A stretch of DNA of 64,000 nucleotides from the NCBI GenBank assembly GCA_963706555.1, contig OY970164.1, forward strand, positions 868,001-932,000, read 5' to 3'. A program made the position numbers and the translations under genes. The stretch's first letter is position 1, and each line of letters starts with the position of its first letter. The DNA comes from Bog-473 sp963706555 (GTDB lineage Bacteria; Actinomycetota; Acidimicrobiia; Acidimicrobiales; RAAP-2). Below, in pieces: positions 35,734 to 44,148 of this stretch. The notes beneath the pieces are model-generated. The model saw nothing but the letters and a program-made list of their open reading frames with translations, did no database searches and was not told where the DNA came from.

Positions 35734-35806
35734 GGTCGGGTAGCTCAGTTGGTAGAGCGCGCGCCTGAAAAGCGTGAGGTCACCGGATCGACGCCGGTCC
35801 CGACCA
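35734..35806 (+). tRNA. tRNA-Phe (anticodon GAA)
   Basis: The acceptor GGTCGGG pairs with CCCGACC. The D arm is GCTCAGTTGGTAGAGC. The anticodon stem CGCGC/GCGTG (one G-T pair) holds loop CTGAAAA with anticodon GAA. The T arm is ACCGG-ATCGACG-CCGGT, so position 54 is A instead of the usual T. The discriminator is A and CCA is not encoded. Confidence 0.93.
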
Positions 35807-36198
35807 CTGGAGGGAGCAGCTCAGACGCATGATGTCCCCTTTGATGGCACTTCGGAAATCAGCGGGGTCCCACGAGTGGATGCCCGTCTGGATCGTCCTC
35901 ACCTATGGGTCCACATGGGTGAGTGAGCGCTGACCCGGTGGCCGAGAATCCTCTACGCAGGTGCGACACGATCATCATCCTTTGCCCCGAGGTCAGGCCG
36001 GCGAGAGGCCTACCCAAATAGTACGGGTTGCCTCGGCGAAGGACATAGGTCAAAGGTCCTATCTCCAAGCGACCCGCAGTATCCGGACTCGGCGTCGCGT
36101 TGCCATGGACCTCGTCGCTTGAAAACTACGAACGAGACAGCGGTTAGCGGGAAAGTGACACTTTCCAGATCCATCTCCACGCCTCATTTTGCCCAGCG
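35807..36198. other. Gene-poor spacer after tRNA-Phe
   Basis: These 392 bases hold no convincing gene on either strand; short open frames there are Arg/Pro-rich and lack ribosome sites. No direct repeat of the tRNA 3' end, integrase or insertion sequence was recognised. The spacer marks the start of the hypothetical-rich stretch that runs to about 47 kb. Confidence 0.6.
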
Positions 36199-36777
36199 TC
36201 ATCTGGCTCGTGAGCCGGTCGGCATGGATGCCGGCTGCAAGACCATTACCGGGATACGGCGGTTTCCGGCTCGCTGTGCATAGTGGTTTCGTGGCGGGTA
36301 CACCGACACGTCCAACTCCCACAAACGCCGGCGTTCCTCGCCCTCGGCCTCATAGGCCTCCATCTCGTGACGCTGACCGCCAAAGACAGTGCTACACCGC
36401 GGATGGGCTTTGAGGTTGTAGTACCAGGCCGGATTCTGTTGCTTCCCGTAGTTCGAAGCAACGAGCACGAGCCGATCACCGTCGGGCACCCCGACGAGCG
36501 GCAAGGTCCGCGATTCGCCCGAACGGGCACCGACGGTCGTGAGCTCGATGATCGGTAGCCCGGTCAGGGTGGCCGAGACGGAGTGACGTCCGGCGCTGCG
36601 GCGCATCACCGGTCCATCGACATGGTGCATCACCCGTGCGAACAGCCACGCCATAGGCCGCGTTCCGGCCAGAAGCCGCATGCCGCGCTGGACGACATTG
36701 GCTTGGTCGAAACGCACAGCACCACCGATTTCCTCAACCATCGAGAAAACGTAATCCACCGCTGGTAGGTCCCTCAT
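36199..36777 (-). CDS. Deazaflavin (F420)-dependent nitroreductase family protein
   Basis: The 192-residue protein contains the split-barrel domain of the Ddn/Rv3547 family: GLPIIELTTVGARSGESRTL, PLVGVPDGDRLVLVASNYGK, NPAWYYNLKAHPRC and the end RIPVMVLQP. These use reduced F420 to reduce quinones, nitro groups or lipids. The leading ~60 residues (VVQRGMRLLAGTRPMAWLFARVMHHVDGP) resemble the extended form of the family. ATG 36777 begins MRDLPAVDYV. It is the last of three minus-strand genes after an unknown protein and a DUF2510 protein. Confidence 0.88.
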   Translation of the reverse strand: MRDLPAVDYVFSMVEEIGGAVRFDQANVVQRGMRLLAGTRPMAWLFARVMHHVDGPVMRRSAGRHSVSATLTGLPIIELTTVGARSGESRTLPLVGVPDGDRLVLVASNYGKQQNPAWYYNLKAHPRCSTVFGGQRHEMEAYEAEGEERRRLWELDVSVYPPRNHYAQRAGNRRIPVMVLQPASMPTGSRAR

Positions 36778-36825
36778 CTTCGGTTCGTCGCGAAGGTTCC
36801 ATCGGAACGGATACTGACACTCGAG

Positions 36826-37641
36826 TTATGGGTGATCGGAACCCTCGACGAGGGCAGCAAAGGGCCACTGTTCGATGTTGAAGTATTCGGCGTCGAGAAT
36901 CTCCTCTACGTGCTTCGGATTGACGTTGACACCCTTGGCGTACGGGCTCGTTGAGAGCCGAGTCACAATCTTCGAGATCGCTTCGTCTCGATCGACGAGA
37001 GCATCGCCGGGTACCGGACGTCCACCGAGTCGGTGGACGATGTTGGCTCCCCGCATCGCTGTTCGAATCTGCACCGATTCCGTGCGGACTCCCAGATGTC
37101 CACGCACAACCGGCAGTTGGTGTCGCCTGAGGTCGCGCAACAGGTTCTCCGTTCGGTTCAATTCCCCAAGGCGGGGCTGCAGATCGTGTCGCTGAGCTAG
37201 CAGTAGGCAGAGATTCCAGATCGACCAGGCATCCTTGGAGATCACCGTGTCATTCCGATGGGCATAGAGAGGAATGACATAGCTCAAGCCGATCCCTCGT
37301 TTGAAGGGATCGGTAAAAGGGAGTCGGCGTCGGCTTGCCTTCAGGGACAGGAATATCGGTACCATCCGATTCGTAGAGTCCCCCCTCGTATACAGGCCAG
37401 CATTGATAATTCCGCCAGACGGGATCGATGGCACACCTGGCCGATCGACGGTCCTCCTTCCCCGGGAATACGACCCCAGGTGCCATGACGTACCCGTTTG
37501 GGCCCAAGGGAGCACGACGTCAATTCCGGCCTTTTCTACATGGACCCCATCGACGGATAGGCGAAAATCGGCGGCATATCGCGGTGGAGCGCCGGGGATG
37601 ACGAGACCCGTGTCGGAACAATACGCAGCATCAAGCCACAA
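36826..37641 (-). CDS. Protein of unknown function
   Basis: I do not recognise this 271-residue protein. It is soluble, with no signal peptide, membrane helix or Cys cluster. Visible features are an N-terminal beta-rich half (IDVVLPWAQTGTSWHLGSYS, MVPIFLSLKAS), then IPLYAHRNDTVISKDAWSIW and an alpha-helical, Arg-rich C-terminal half (LGELNRTENLLRDLRRHQLP). TTG 37641 has a strong GAGGAGG about 8 bases before it, and lies 27 bases after the DUF2510 gene stop, so the two are probably one operon. Base composition is more AT-rich than the flanks, compatible with acquired DNA. Confidence 0.62.
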   Translation of the reverse strand: MWLDAAYCSDTGLVIPGAPPRYAADFRLSVDGVHVEKAGIDVVLPWAQTGTSWHLGSYSRGRRTVDRPGVPSIPSGGIINAGLYTRGDSTNRMVPIFLSLKASRRRLPFTDPFKRGIGLSYVIPLYAHRNDTVISKDAWSIWNLCLLLAQRHDLQPRLGELNRTENLLRDLRRHQLPVVRGHLGVRTESVQIRTAMRGANIVHRLGGRPVPGDALVDRDEAISKIVTRLSTSPYAKGVNVNPKHVEEILDAEYFNIEQWPFAALVEGSDHP

Positions 37642-37667
37642 GTTCGCATCCTCCTCGCTCTTCGGGA

Positions 37668-38339
37668 TCAGGATCGGAAGCGTCGCTCGTCTCTACCAGG
37701 GAGTCCCTTGGCGAAGTGAGACCGCACCCCCGGTCGGAGCACGAGCCACAACAGAGTCGCGAGCACGATGGCTTGGAACAACTGTTCGACGCGTATCCAC
37801 GGCGGGTAGGGCGTGAGTTGGAGAATCGCCAGCCCCAGTATGCCTGCGGCACTGAGTACTACGACTCTCCTGTGTGCCCACCGCCTCCCTCGAAGGAGGG
37901 CGCGCACCAAGAAGACGTACACAACACTGACGACCACGTTGATGACAGCCCGGCTTACGATTCCATAGTTGTAGCTGTCACGCAGGAGCTGTCGCTGGGT
38001 CGGGTCGGTGATATTTCGGTGGTCAAGCTGATAGTTGACAAGGCTGTGGCGCAACAGGATTGTTGCGATCGTCAGGGCGATGGATAAGGCGAGATTGGCG
38101 CCGAGTAACGCGACAATGGGCTTGAGCGCTCGTGGTGCATCCGACGGTGCTGCAAAGAAACCCTCCGAAAGGGCTGACGATGTTGCCGGGATGACGAGAG
38201 GGGCGACAGGCTGGGTAGTGGCCGTCCATTGCGCCCCATCCCACCATCGCACGACAGTCGGGTCCTGATGATCGGGGTACCAGCCTGGTGGTGTGGACTG
38301 TGTCGTCAACGTTCCCCTTTGCATGTCGGGCGGATCCAT
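37668..38339 (-). CDS. DUF2510 domain membrane protein
   Basis: The 223-residue protein starts with the DUF2510 motif PPGWYPDHQDPTVVRWWDGA (QWT follows), a small module found at the N-terminus of actinobacterial membrane proteins. After a linker come four predicted membrane helices: PIVALLGANLALSIALTIAT, AVINVVVSVVYVFLVRALL, VVVLSAAGILGLAILQL and LFQAIVLATLLWLVLRPG. The function is unknown; DUF2510 may act in protein interaction. It is the first gene of an apparent operon with the unknown gene below it. ATG 38339 or 38324 could be the start. Confidence 0.82.
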   Translation of the reverse strand: MDPPDMQRGTLTTQSTPPGWYPDHQDPTVVRWWDGAQWTATTQPVAPLVIPATSSALSEGFFAAPSDAPRALKPIVALLGANLALSIALTIATILLRHSLVNYQLDHRNITDPTQRQLLRDSYNYGIVSRAVINVVVSVVYVFLVRALLRGRRWAHRRVVVLSAAGILGLAILQLTPYPPWIRVEQLFQAIVLATLLWLVLRPGVRSHFAKGLPGRDERRFRS

Positions 38340-38550
38340 ATTCGCGCGCGGAGCCTCGGGCGCCCAGGCACGGAGGTCATCGATGCAGTCCGCCTGAAAA
38401 GTCGGGCGGATCTCCCGCGAGAAGCGGACGGGACTGGTCCCTCAGGGAAGCAGGTGCAGGGTCTGAGGAGGAGACCCCCCGGTCCCCGAGCGTGACATTT
38501 CTCACCTCGTTACACTTCGAACTCCCACCTGCCGACCACAAGGAGACGCC

Positions 38551-38817
38551 ATGCCGACACTCATCGGGTACCACGACATTTCGAAGGGCAAGGACCACTG
38601 GCTGAACTCGCCGAAGCGCCAGGAGGTCTTCGGCCAGCTCGGCGTCACGAACATCCGGACCTTCGTGAACCTGGAGGACCCCACAAAGGTCGGACTCCTC
38701 ATGGACGTTCCTGACATGGATGCGTTTGCGGCTGCCATGCAGACAGAGGCTGCCGCCGAGGCCATGGAGCACGACGGCGTTGTGGCCGATACGCTCGTGA
38801 TTCTCATCGAGGAATAG
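38551..38817 (+). CDS. Small dimeric alpha/beta-barrel-like protein
   Basis: The 88-residue protein starts at ATG 38551 behind a strong AAGGAG. The strand-helix pattern (TLIGYHDISKGKDHWL, VTNIRTFVNLEDPTKVGLLM, MDAFAAAMQTEAAAEAMEHD, DTLVILIEE) fits a ferredoxin-like, ABM-type fold, where small proteins act as monooxygenases, isomerases or stress proteins. No catalytic residue can be named. A similar-sized protein of related fold is encoded at 39361. The gene stands alone; 211 bases separate it from the divergent DUF2510 gene. Confidence 0.72.
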   Translation: MPTLIGYHDISKGKDHWLNSPKRQEVFGQLGVTNIRTFVNLEDPTKVGLLMDVPDMDAFAAAMQTEAAAEAMEHDGVVADTLVILIEE

Positions 38818-38866
38818 ACGAGACAGCGTTCCGATCACCTGACGACGTCTGCGCCGGTTGTTGTCC

Positions 38867-39193
38867 CTAGACCGAACTCGAAGGCGGCTCTACTTTCATT
38901 GATCCCCCCAGGAAGACGAGGAACGGAGAGCGATACTTCACATTCGTAATTCGACCGGGGTCGACCTCGACGGTGATGCGGCTTTGACCAGTTGCTTGCG
39001 AGAACAGATAGCGGAACGACACCGTGACATCGTGCGTGCCAGCTGGCACGCTGAAGAAGTGACTTCCCCAAGGTTGGACTGAGGTCACCCCGTCGATTGT
39101 GACGTTGGTCTTGAACAACAGCAGGAGAACTGCCAGTGGAAAGATCTTCGTCGTTACCTGGATCCCCGTGGTGTTGTCACCTGGCAGAGTCAT
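38867..39193 (-). CDS. Hypothetical small beta-rich membrane-associated protein
   Basis: The 108-residue protein starts at ATG 39193 with GGAG five bases before. A short hydrophobic stretch (FPLAVLLLLF) near residue 18 is followed by beta strands VTIDGVTSVQPWGSHFFSV, PAGTHDVTVSFRYLF and SRITVEVDPGRITNVKY. The pattern resembles PEGA-like or small Ig-like domains that decorate surfaces (PAGTHDVTV is the usual PEGA turn). Function is not known. Confidence 0.6.
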   Translation of the reverse strand: MTLPGDNTTGIQVTTKIFPLAVLLLLFKTNVTIDGVTSVQPWGSHFFSVPAGTHDVTVSFRYLFSQATGQSRITVEVDPGRITNVKYRSPFLVFLGGSMKVEPPSSSV

Positions 39194-39360
39194 GAGTTCT
39201 CCATTGCGCCGATGTGACGGCCGAGCATAGAACCAACGGAGAGCTCCGCAGTCGAGGTCGCCACGAGTTTGGCTCGGATCCGACACCGGTGGCGGGATCC
39301 ACGCGGACATGCCAGGCTACTGAGGTGAATTGACTAGTTCACAAAGTGGAGGGCGGAACC

Positions 39361-39666
39361 GTGGCTGCTGAAATTATTCTGGAGTTTGAGGGCGTCACCC
39401 TGACGGAGTATCGGGCCGTCAACAAGGAGTTGGGCATTGACCCGGAATCCGGCGAGGGCAACTGGCCCGACGGGCTGATCGCACATTCAGCTGGGCTGAA
39501 CGAGAACGGACATCTCGTCGTGATCGAAGTCTGGGATAGCCCAGAGCACCAGGCCCGATTTTTGGAGGACCGACTCGGGGAAGCTCTGGCAAAAGGGGGC
39601 GTTGCCGGTCCGCCGTCAAGCATCACCTGGATTGAGCTGGAGGCTCACCACCACCTAGGAAGCTGA
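39361..39666 (+). CDS. Small ABM-like (dimeric alpha/beta barrel) protein
   Basis: The 101-residue protein starts at GTG 39361 after GGAGGGCGGA; an earlier GTG at 39346 is less likely. Order of elements: ILEFEGVTLTEYRAVNKEL, WPDGLIAHSAGLNENGHLVV, IEVWDSPEHQARFLEDRL, ITWIELEAHH. IEVWDSPEHQARFL is typical of the ABM/dimeric barrel group. Substrate unknown. The protein at 38551 may be a distant relative. Confidence 0.72.
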   Translation: MAAEIILEFEGVTLTEYRAVNKELGIDPESGEGNWPDGLIAHSAGLNENGHLVVIEVWDSPEHQARFLEDRLGEALAKGGVAGPPSSITWIELEAHHHLGS

Positions 39667-39882
39667 TTGGCCACAGAGCTATCGGCGAGCATCCCACCAC
39701 CCCGAAAGGGATGCTCCGTTCTCGCCTCGAAAAGAACAGTGCACGTTCTCAATGTGCTGCCATTCACGAACGCGCCGTGTCCCTCGTCCGACGGGACATG
39801 AGGGACCTTTGGCTCTCGCCCGATCGACGAGGTCAACCCTTTAGACTCTTGACCCGCGCCAATCAAACGCTGAGGGACATTC

Positions 39883-40821
39883 TTGAATATCGATCCGTAC
39901 ATTGTGCTCGGGAGTGCGTTTGTCGGGTTCCTCGTCGGGCTGACGGGAGCAGGTGGCGGAGCATTGATGACGCCGATGCTGATTCTGTTGTTCAATGTGA
40001 AGCCCTCGACAGCGATTTCCAGCGATCTCGTCGCCGCGGTCTTCATGCGCCCGTTTGGAGCGGCCGTCCACATGACGAAGAAGACGGTGAATTTCAGCTT
40101 GGTCGGATGGCTGGTGACCGGATCGGTGCCTATGGCCTTCCTCGGCGCCTACCTCCTGCATCTCATGGGGGATGCCACGACATCTCAAACCAACATCGAA
40201 AGGGCTCTGGGCGCTGCACTCCTGATCGGGGCAGCGGCCATGGTGATCCGCTACTTCCTCGACCGTCGCGGAGACCATGAGCGTAAGGCACTCGTTCATG
40301 GCCTGAGGGTCCGACCCCTGCCCACTGTCGTCATCGGCATGGTCGGTGGGCTGATCGTCGGGATAACGTCGGTGGGTTCGGGGTCCTTGATGATTGTCAT
40401 GCTCCTCTTCCTCTATCCGATGATCGGTGCCAATCAACTGGTGGGTACTGACCTCACCCAGGCTGTTCCACTGACTGCGGCCGCTGCACTCGGCGCCCTG
40501 GCCTTTGGACATGTCGAGTTTTCCGTCACCACGTCGATAATCATCGGAAGCATCCCTGCCGTGATCGTGGGTTCGTTCATCTCATCGAGAGCGCCGGACA
40601 AGTACATTCGGCCGGCCATTACCTTCGTGATCTTCGCCTCGGGCCTGAAGTACGTGGGACTCGGGACGACGGCGCTCGGTTGGGTTCTCTGCCTCACGCT
40701 CTTCGCTGTCGCAGCCATCTGGCTTGCCTATGTGCGGCCGTGGCGCGACGCTCATTCGGAGCTGCCCGTGGTTCCTGACGCTGATCCCGAAGAATCGGTC
40801 GGACCTCAACCGTCCAACTAG
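39883..40821 (+). CDS. TauE/SafE family sulfite/organosulfonate exporter
   Basis: The 312-residue integral membrane protein has eight or more helices and the TauE motifs: LGSAFVGFLVGLTGAGGGAL at the start, then GGLIVGITSVGSGSL in the internal repeat. TauE proteins move sulfite, sulfonates or carboxylates; the substrate is not readable. TTG 39883 follows GAGGGACA. The gap before it (39667-39882) holds nothing clear. It converges on the nucleoside hydrolase gene. Confidence 0.87.
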   Translation: MNIDPYIVLGSAFVGFLVGLTGAGGGALMTPMLILLFNVKPSTAISSDLVAAVFMRPFGAAVHMTKKTVNFSLVGWLVTGSVPMAFLGAYLLHLMGDATTSQTNIERALGAALLIGAAAMVIRYFLDRRGDHERKALVHGLRVRPLPTVVIGMVGGLIVGITSVGSGSLMIVMLLFLYPMIGANQLVGTDLTQAVPLTAAAALGALAFGHVEFSVTTSIIIGSIPAVIVGSFISSRAPDKYIRPAITFVIFASGLKYVGLGTTALGWVLCLTLFAVAAIWLAYVRPWRDAHSELPVVPDADPEESVGPQPSN

Positions 40822-40849
40822 GTGGTGTGCTGCTTTCTTCGCATCGTCA

Positions 40850-41923
40850 TCATGAACTCTCGATGAGCGAGTTGATCCGGGCATTCAGCTCAGTCTGATT
40901 TGCGACATGCACGTAGACCTCCGGTGGATGATCGACGCCTGAACCCCAAGTCAGCCCTCCGTGGCTGTTGATGACTGCAGCACCCCCCTGGCCCAACTCC
41001 GAGAAGACGCCCGACGCACCCTCGACTGCATACAGCAACGTCGGCCCGTCCCAGTCGCCGTCACCGGGTGGGCCGCAATTGAAGAGCTTCGTGTAGACGA
41101 TGCGCATCGGGTTCTTTGGCGGCACCGTCGTACAGAGGCTGGCGCCGACTTTCGTTGCAATCCCGGTGAGCCCGTCGACCCAGGCCATCGGAGTCGGCCA
41201 ACCCTTTGTGCCCACGATGAACTGAGTGGCGGGAATATCTATCTTTTCGTTGGTGAAAGGAGGACCCCCCGTCGGAAAGAAACCATCTTCGATGACGAGA
41301 TTCTTCACCTTGGCCGCCACGAGCGCTCTTCCTCGCAGGGAACTGCCTTGTCCCGGACCGGAACGAAGGAGCCCGGCCAGATTGGTGTCGCCACCGAGGG
41401 CGACGACAGTCACGCTGTGGTTCGGCTGCGCCGCCAACAGCTGGCGGTAGAGGCGGACCGCCGGCTGCGCTTGTGCGCTGTTACGAATTCTGTGAGGGAG
41501 CTGCTTGGCCACGAAGTCGCTATAGCCGTGCGCGGCCGTATTGGCGGCGCTGTCGACCACGGCCCCGACCGGAATCCTGCTGTGGCCATACGCCGTATCG
41601 ATGGCATCGATCGCGGCGGCGGCAACCGGGTTTCGGACATCCGACATGACGCCGAGGATCTGGACCTTGCCACGTTGCTGCAGGACGTTGGCCATTCCAA
41701 GTGCCGTTGCGTCGTCCCACCACAGGGAGAGGTCGGTATCGACGATGATCCGGTGCGGAGCGCTGTTGGTCTTGCTGAGAGATGCCGACGTCGTTGATGG
41801 CAATCCGAGGAGAGCCGCGGCGACTGCGAGCCCAAGGAACAGGGCCATCACCGGAGATCCGATCCGCCGGGCCGGATTCCCGCGGCTCGCTGTTGGTGCG
41901 CTGCCCGTCAGACTAAGAGTCAT
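40850..41923 (-). CDS. Secreted nucleoside hydrolase-like (IUNH) protein
   Basis: The 357-residue protein has a Sec signal (VMALFLGLAVAAALLGLPST) and an IUNH-type domain beginning IIVDTDLSLWWDDATALGMA. The DTD and DD pieces of the calcium site are present, with five rather than three residues between them, as in some secreted relatives. Downstream are VGAVVDSA, VTVVALGGDTNLAGLL (usual GPLTNLA), and VYVHVANQTELNARI at the end. It may cleave N-glycosidic bonds of nucleosides outside the cell, but altered motifs leave this open. ATG 41923 is the start. Confidence 0.75.
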   Translation of the reverse strand: MTLSLTGSAPTASRGNPARRIGSPVMALFLGLAVAAALLGLPSTTSASLSKTNSAPHRIIVDTDLSLWWDDATALGMANVLQQRGKVQILGVMSDVRNPVAAAAIDAIDTAYGHSRIPVGAVVDSAANTAAHGYSDFVAKQLPHRIRNSAQAQPAVRLYRQLLAAQPNHSVTVVALGGDTNLAGLLRSGPGQGSSLRGRALVAAKVKNLVIEDGFFPTGGPPFTNEKIDIPATQFIVGTKGWPTPMAWVDGLTGIATKVGASLCTTVPPKNPMRIVYTKLFNCGPPGDGDWDGPTLLYAVEGASGVFSELGQGGAAVINSHGGLTWGSGVDHPPEVYVHVANQTELNARINSLIESS

Positions 41924-42083
41924 CTGCCCACCCCCCGGTGCTTGTGCTCCTTGTGCTTACCATCTCGGACCAGCATGTTGCATCTCTTCCCCGGAAGGCC
42001 GTGATGTTCCCCGCGTGACCATCCGTCGCTTGCGGGGTGAATCTCCCGTCATAATGAGTCCGGACTTCAGGGAGGCATGGGTG

Positions 42084-42716
42084 GTGATACGAGCAGTGAT
42101 GTTCGACTTCGGCGGAGTCATCTCGACCAGCCCGTTTGAAGCGTTCGCTCGCCTGGAGACCGAACACGGGCTCCCAACGGGCTTTGTTCGTCGCGTGAAT
42201 GCCACCAATCCGGACAGCAACGCGTGGGCCCGACTGGAACGAGGTGAGATCGCCATCGACGCCTTCGGGCCGGAGTGGGCAGCCGAGGCACGTGCGCTTG
42301 GCTACGAGGTCGACGGTCGAATTGTGCTCGAAGGGCTCGGCGGCGAGATCCGACCTCAGATGGTCGCCGCCATCAACGGATGCCGAACGACCTACAAGAC
42401 GGCATGTCTCACGAACAACTTTGTGTCGGCCAACAACGTCGTCTCCGATGAGGTCGCGGCGGTGTACGCCCTCTTCGATGCCGTCCTCGAATCGCGTGTC
42501 CTGGGGGTCCGCAAGCCCGATCGCCGGTTCTATGAGCTGGCCTGCGTGGCGGTCGACGTGGAGCCCCCGGAGGTGGTGTTCCTCGATGACCTCGGAGTCA
42601 ACCTCAAACCGGCGCGCGCTCTGGGCATGCGAACCATCAAGGTGGTCGACCCCGACCAGGCCATCACGGAGCTCGAGGAGATCCTTGAGCACCCCCTTTC
42701 GCCAACAGCGCCGTGA
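42084..42716 (+). CDS. HAD family hydrolase
   Basis: The 210-residue protein has all four HAD motifs: I MFDFGGVISTSP (nucleophile Asp), II CLTNNF, III RKPDRRFYELA, IV VFLDDLGVNLKPARALGM. The FDFGGV form is common in HADs related to the acyl-CoA dehydrogenase-linked phosphatase group. The cap is small and alpha-helical. GTG 42084 follows GGGAGG; GTG 42081 and ATG 42054 are in frame too. Substrate unknown. It converges with the amidohydrolase gene. Confidence 0.88.
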   Translation: MIRAVMFDFGGVISTSPFEAFARLETEHGLPTGFVRRVNATNPDSNAWARLERGEIAIDAFGPEWAAEARALGYEVDGRIVLEGLGGEIRPQMVAAINGCRTTYKTACLTNNFVSANNVVSDEVAAVYALFDAVLESRVLGVRKPDRRFYELACVAVDVEPPEVVFLDDLGVNLKPARALGMRTIKVVDPDQAITELEEILEHPLSPTAP

Positions 42717-42752
42717 GGGACGCCGGTGCCGCCGGTGTGCTCGCGCTGTGAA

Positions 42753-44036
42753 TCAGGACCAGGAACCGTGCTGACGAAAGGCGAGGGTGTAACGGAGCTC
42801 TTCAGGTGAAAGCAGGCACTCCCGTCGTTCGGAAAACCCCCAGAGGTCGGGCCCGATGCGATCGGCAATGGCTCTGAGCGTTACGCCGTCCAGTCCGAAC
42901 GCCTCGATGGCATTGAGGCCCAGAATCCGGACGACGTCGTCCTCCGGCAGTCCCGCAAACGTCTCATGCAACGATGCCAGCGTGTTGGGATAGGTCCCCT
43001 CGTGATGAGGGAAGTCCGATCCCCAGAGGTAGCGGGAGGAGAGGCCGTTCTGGACTGCCGTCTCGGCCTCCGGACGGGACATGAAACTTGCACCGACGAA
43101 GCAATTCTCCTTGACGTACTGACTCGGCTCGCGCCGGATGTTCTCTCGCAACATCTGTCCCATCGAGAGCGAGTGAAAGATTGAATCCATCTCTTCCATC
43201 AGGGGCGCGAGCCACCGCCCAGGCTGCTCGGTGAGGACGAGCTTCAGCGCAGGGTGTCGCTCGAAAACACCACCGAAGATCATGAACCAGATGGCTCGCC
43301 GGCTATACCAGCTGACCTCCACGGTATAGAGACCGGCATGTTCGGGTCCATTTCCGTATTCGTCGAAATTGCAGCCGCCGCTCGCCACATGCGTATTGAG
43401 CGACATCCCGTGATCGGCACACACCGACCAGAAATTCTCCCAGTAGCTCTCGTTATAGGCCGGCAACCCAGCGCGAGGAGCAGGAAAATTGATGCCGGTC
43501 ACTCCGGCCTTGCGGACCCATTCCACTTCCTTGATCGCAGCATCTGAGTCCCATACCGGGATTTGGGCCAAGCCAACGTGACGCGCCGGTTCAACAGAGC
43601 AGTAGTCGGCGAGCCACCGATTGTAAATTCGCATCCCCTCCGCGGTGAGGTCGCTGTATCCCGGACTCGGCAAACTCACAAAGGCCATGCCGAGTGCGGT
43701 GAACGGAATCGGATTGCCGTTTTGCGACCCGTGAAAGAGAACTTCGGCGGTGATGCCGTCGCCGTCCATTTTCCGGAGGCGATCGTGGACGTCGTAATGC
43801 CAGATGCCCGCGAGATGCCGGATCCCCTCGCCTAATTCGTCATCGTAGGGCGAGTCCGGCTTCTCTCGTTCGAAGTCGGCGCTGTAGGCGTCGTACGACG
43901 ACAGGAGCTGTTGGGGGCAATAGGGGCGCAGAACATCGAGGGGGGGACCGAGGTGCGTGTCGGCGGAGACCAAAAGGACTCGAGGTCGAACCTCGGCGTC
44001 GGAAGCAGAATGCGGCGATGCGACGTCCACGCTCAT
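42753..44036 (-). CDS. Amidohydrolase family 2 protein (TIM-barrel metal-dependent)
   Basis: The 427-residue protein has LVSADTHLGPPLDVLRPYC (the family has D-x-H; here ADTHLGP), KMDGDGITAEVLFHG, VTGINFPAPRAGLPAYN, LNTHVASGG (metal His), LVLTEQPGRWLAPLMEEM and LWGSDFPHHEGTYPNT (metal Asp). This matches the ACMSD-like amidohydrolases found in aromatic and xenobiotic breakdown operons of actinobacteria. The substrate is not known, and no pathway genes are next to it. ATG 44036 is the start. Confidence 0.88.
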   Translation of the reverse strand: MSVDVASPHSASDAEVRPRVLLVSADTHLGPPLDVLRPYCPQQLLSSYDAYSADFEREKPDSPYDDELGEGIRHLAGIWHYDVHDRLRKMDGDGITAEVLFHGSQNGNPIPFTALGMAFVSLPSPGYSDLTAEGMRIYNRWLADYCSVEPARHVGLAQIPVWDSDAAIKEVEWVRKAGVTGINFPAPRAGLPAYNESYWENFWSVCADHGMSLNTHVASGGCNFDEYGNGPEHAGLYTVEVSWYSRRAIWFMIFGGVFERHPALKLVLTEQPGRWLAPLMEEMDSIFHSLSMGQMLRENIRREPSQYVKENCFVGASFMSRPEAETAVQNGLSSRYLWGSDFPHHEGTYPNTLASLHETFAGLPEDDVVRILGLNAIEAFGLDGVTLRAIADRIGPDLWGFSERRECLLSPEELRYTLAFRQHGSWS

Positions 44037-44148
44037 CTCGACCCCCGTCTCCCCGATGCGCGAGCTGGGCAGGCTTCCCGGTCACCAGGAGATCTGCCGT
44101 TTTGCGATAGTACGACGCAGCGGGCCGAAAGTCGAGGCGAAGCCTGTT

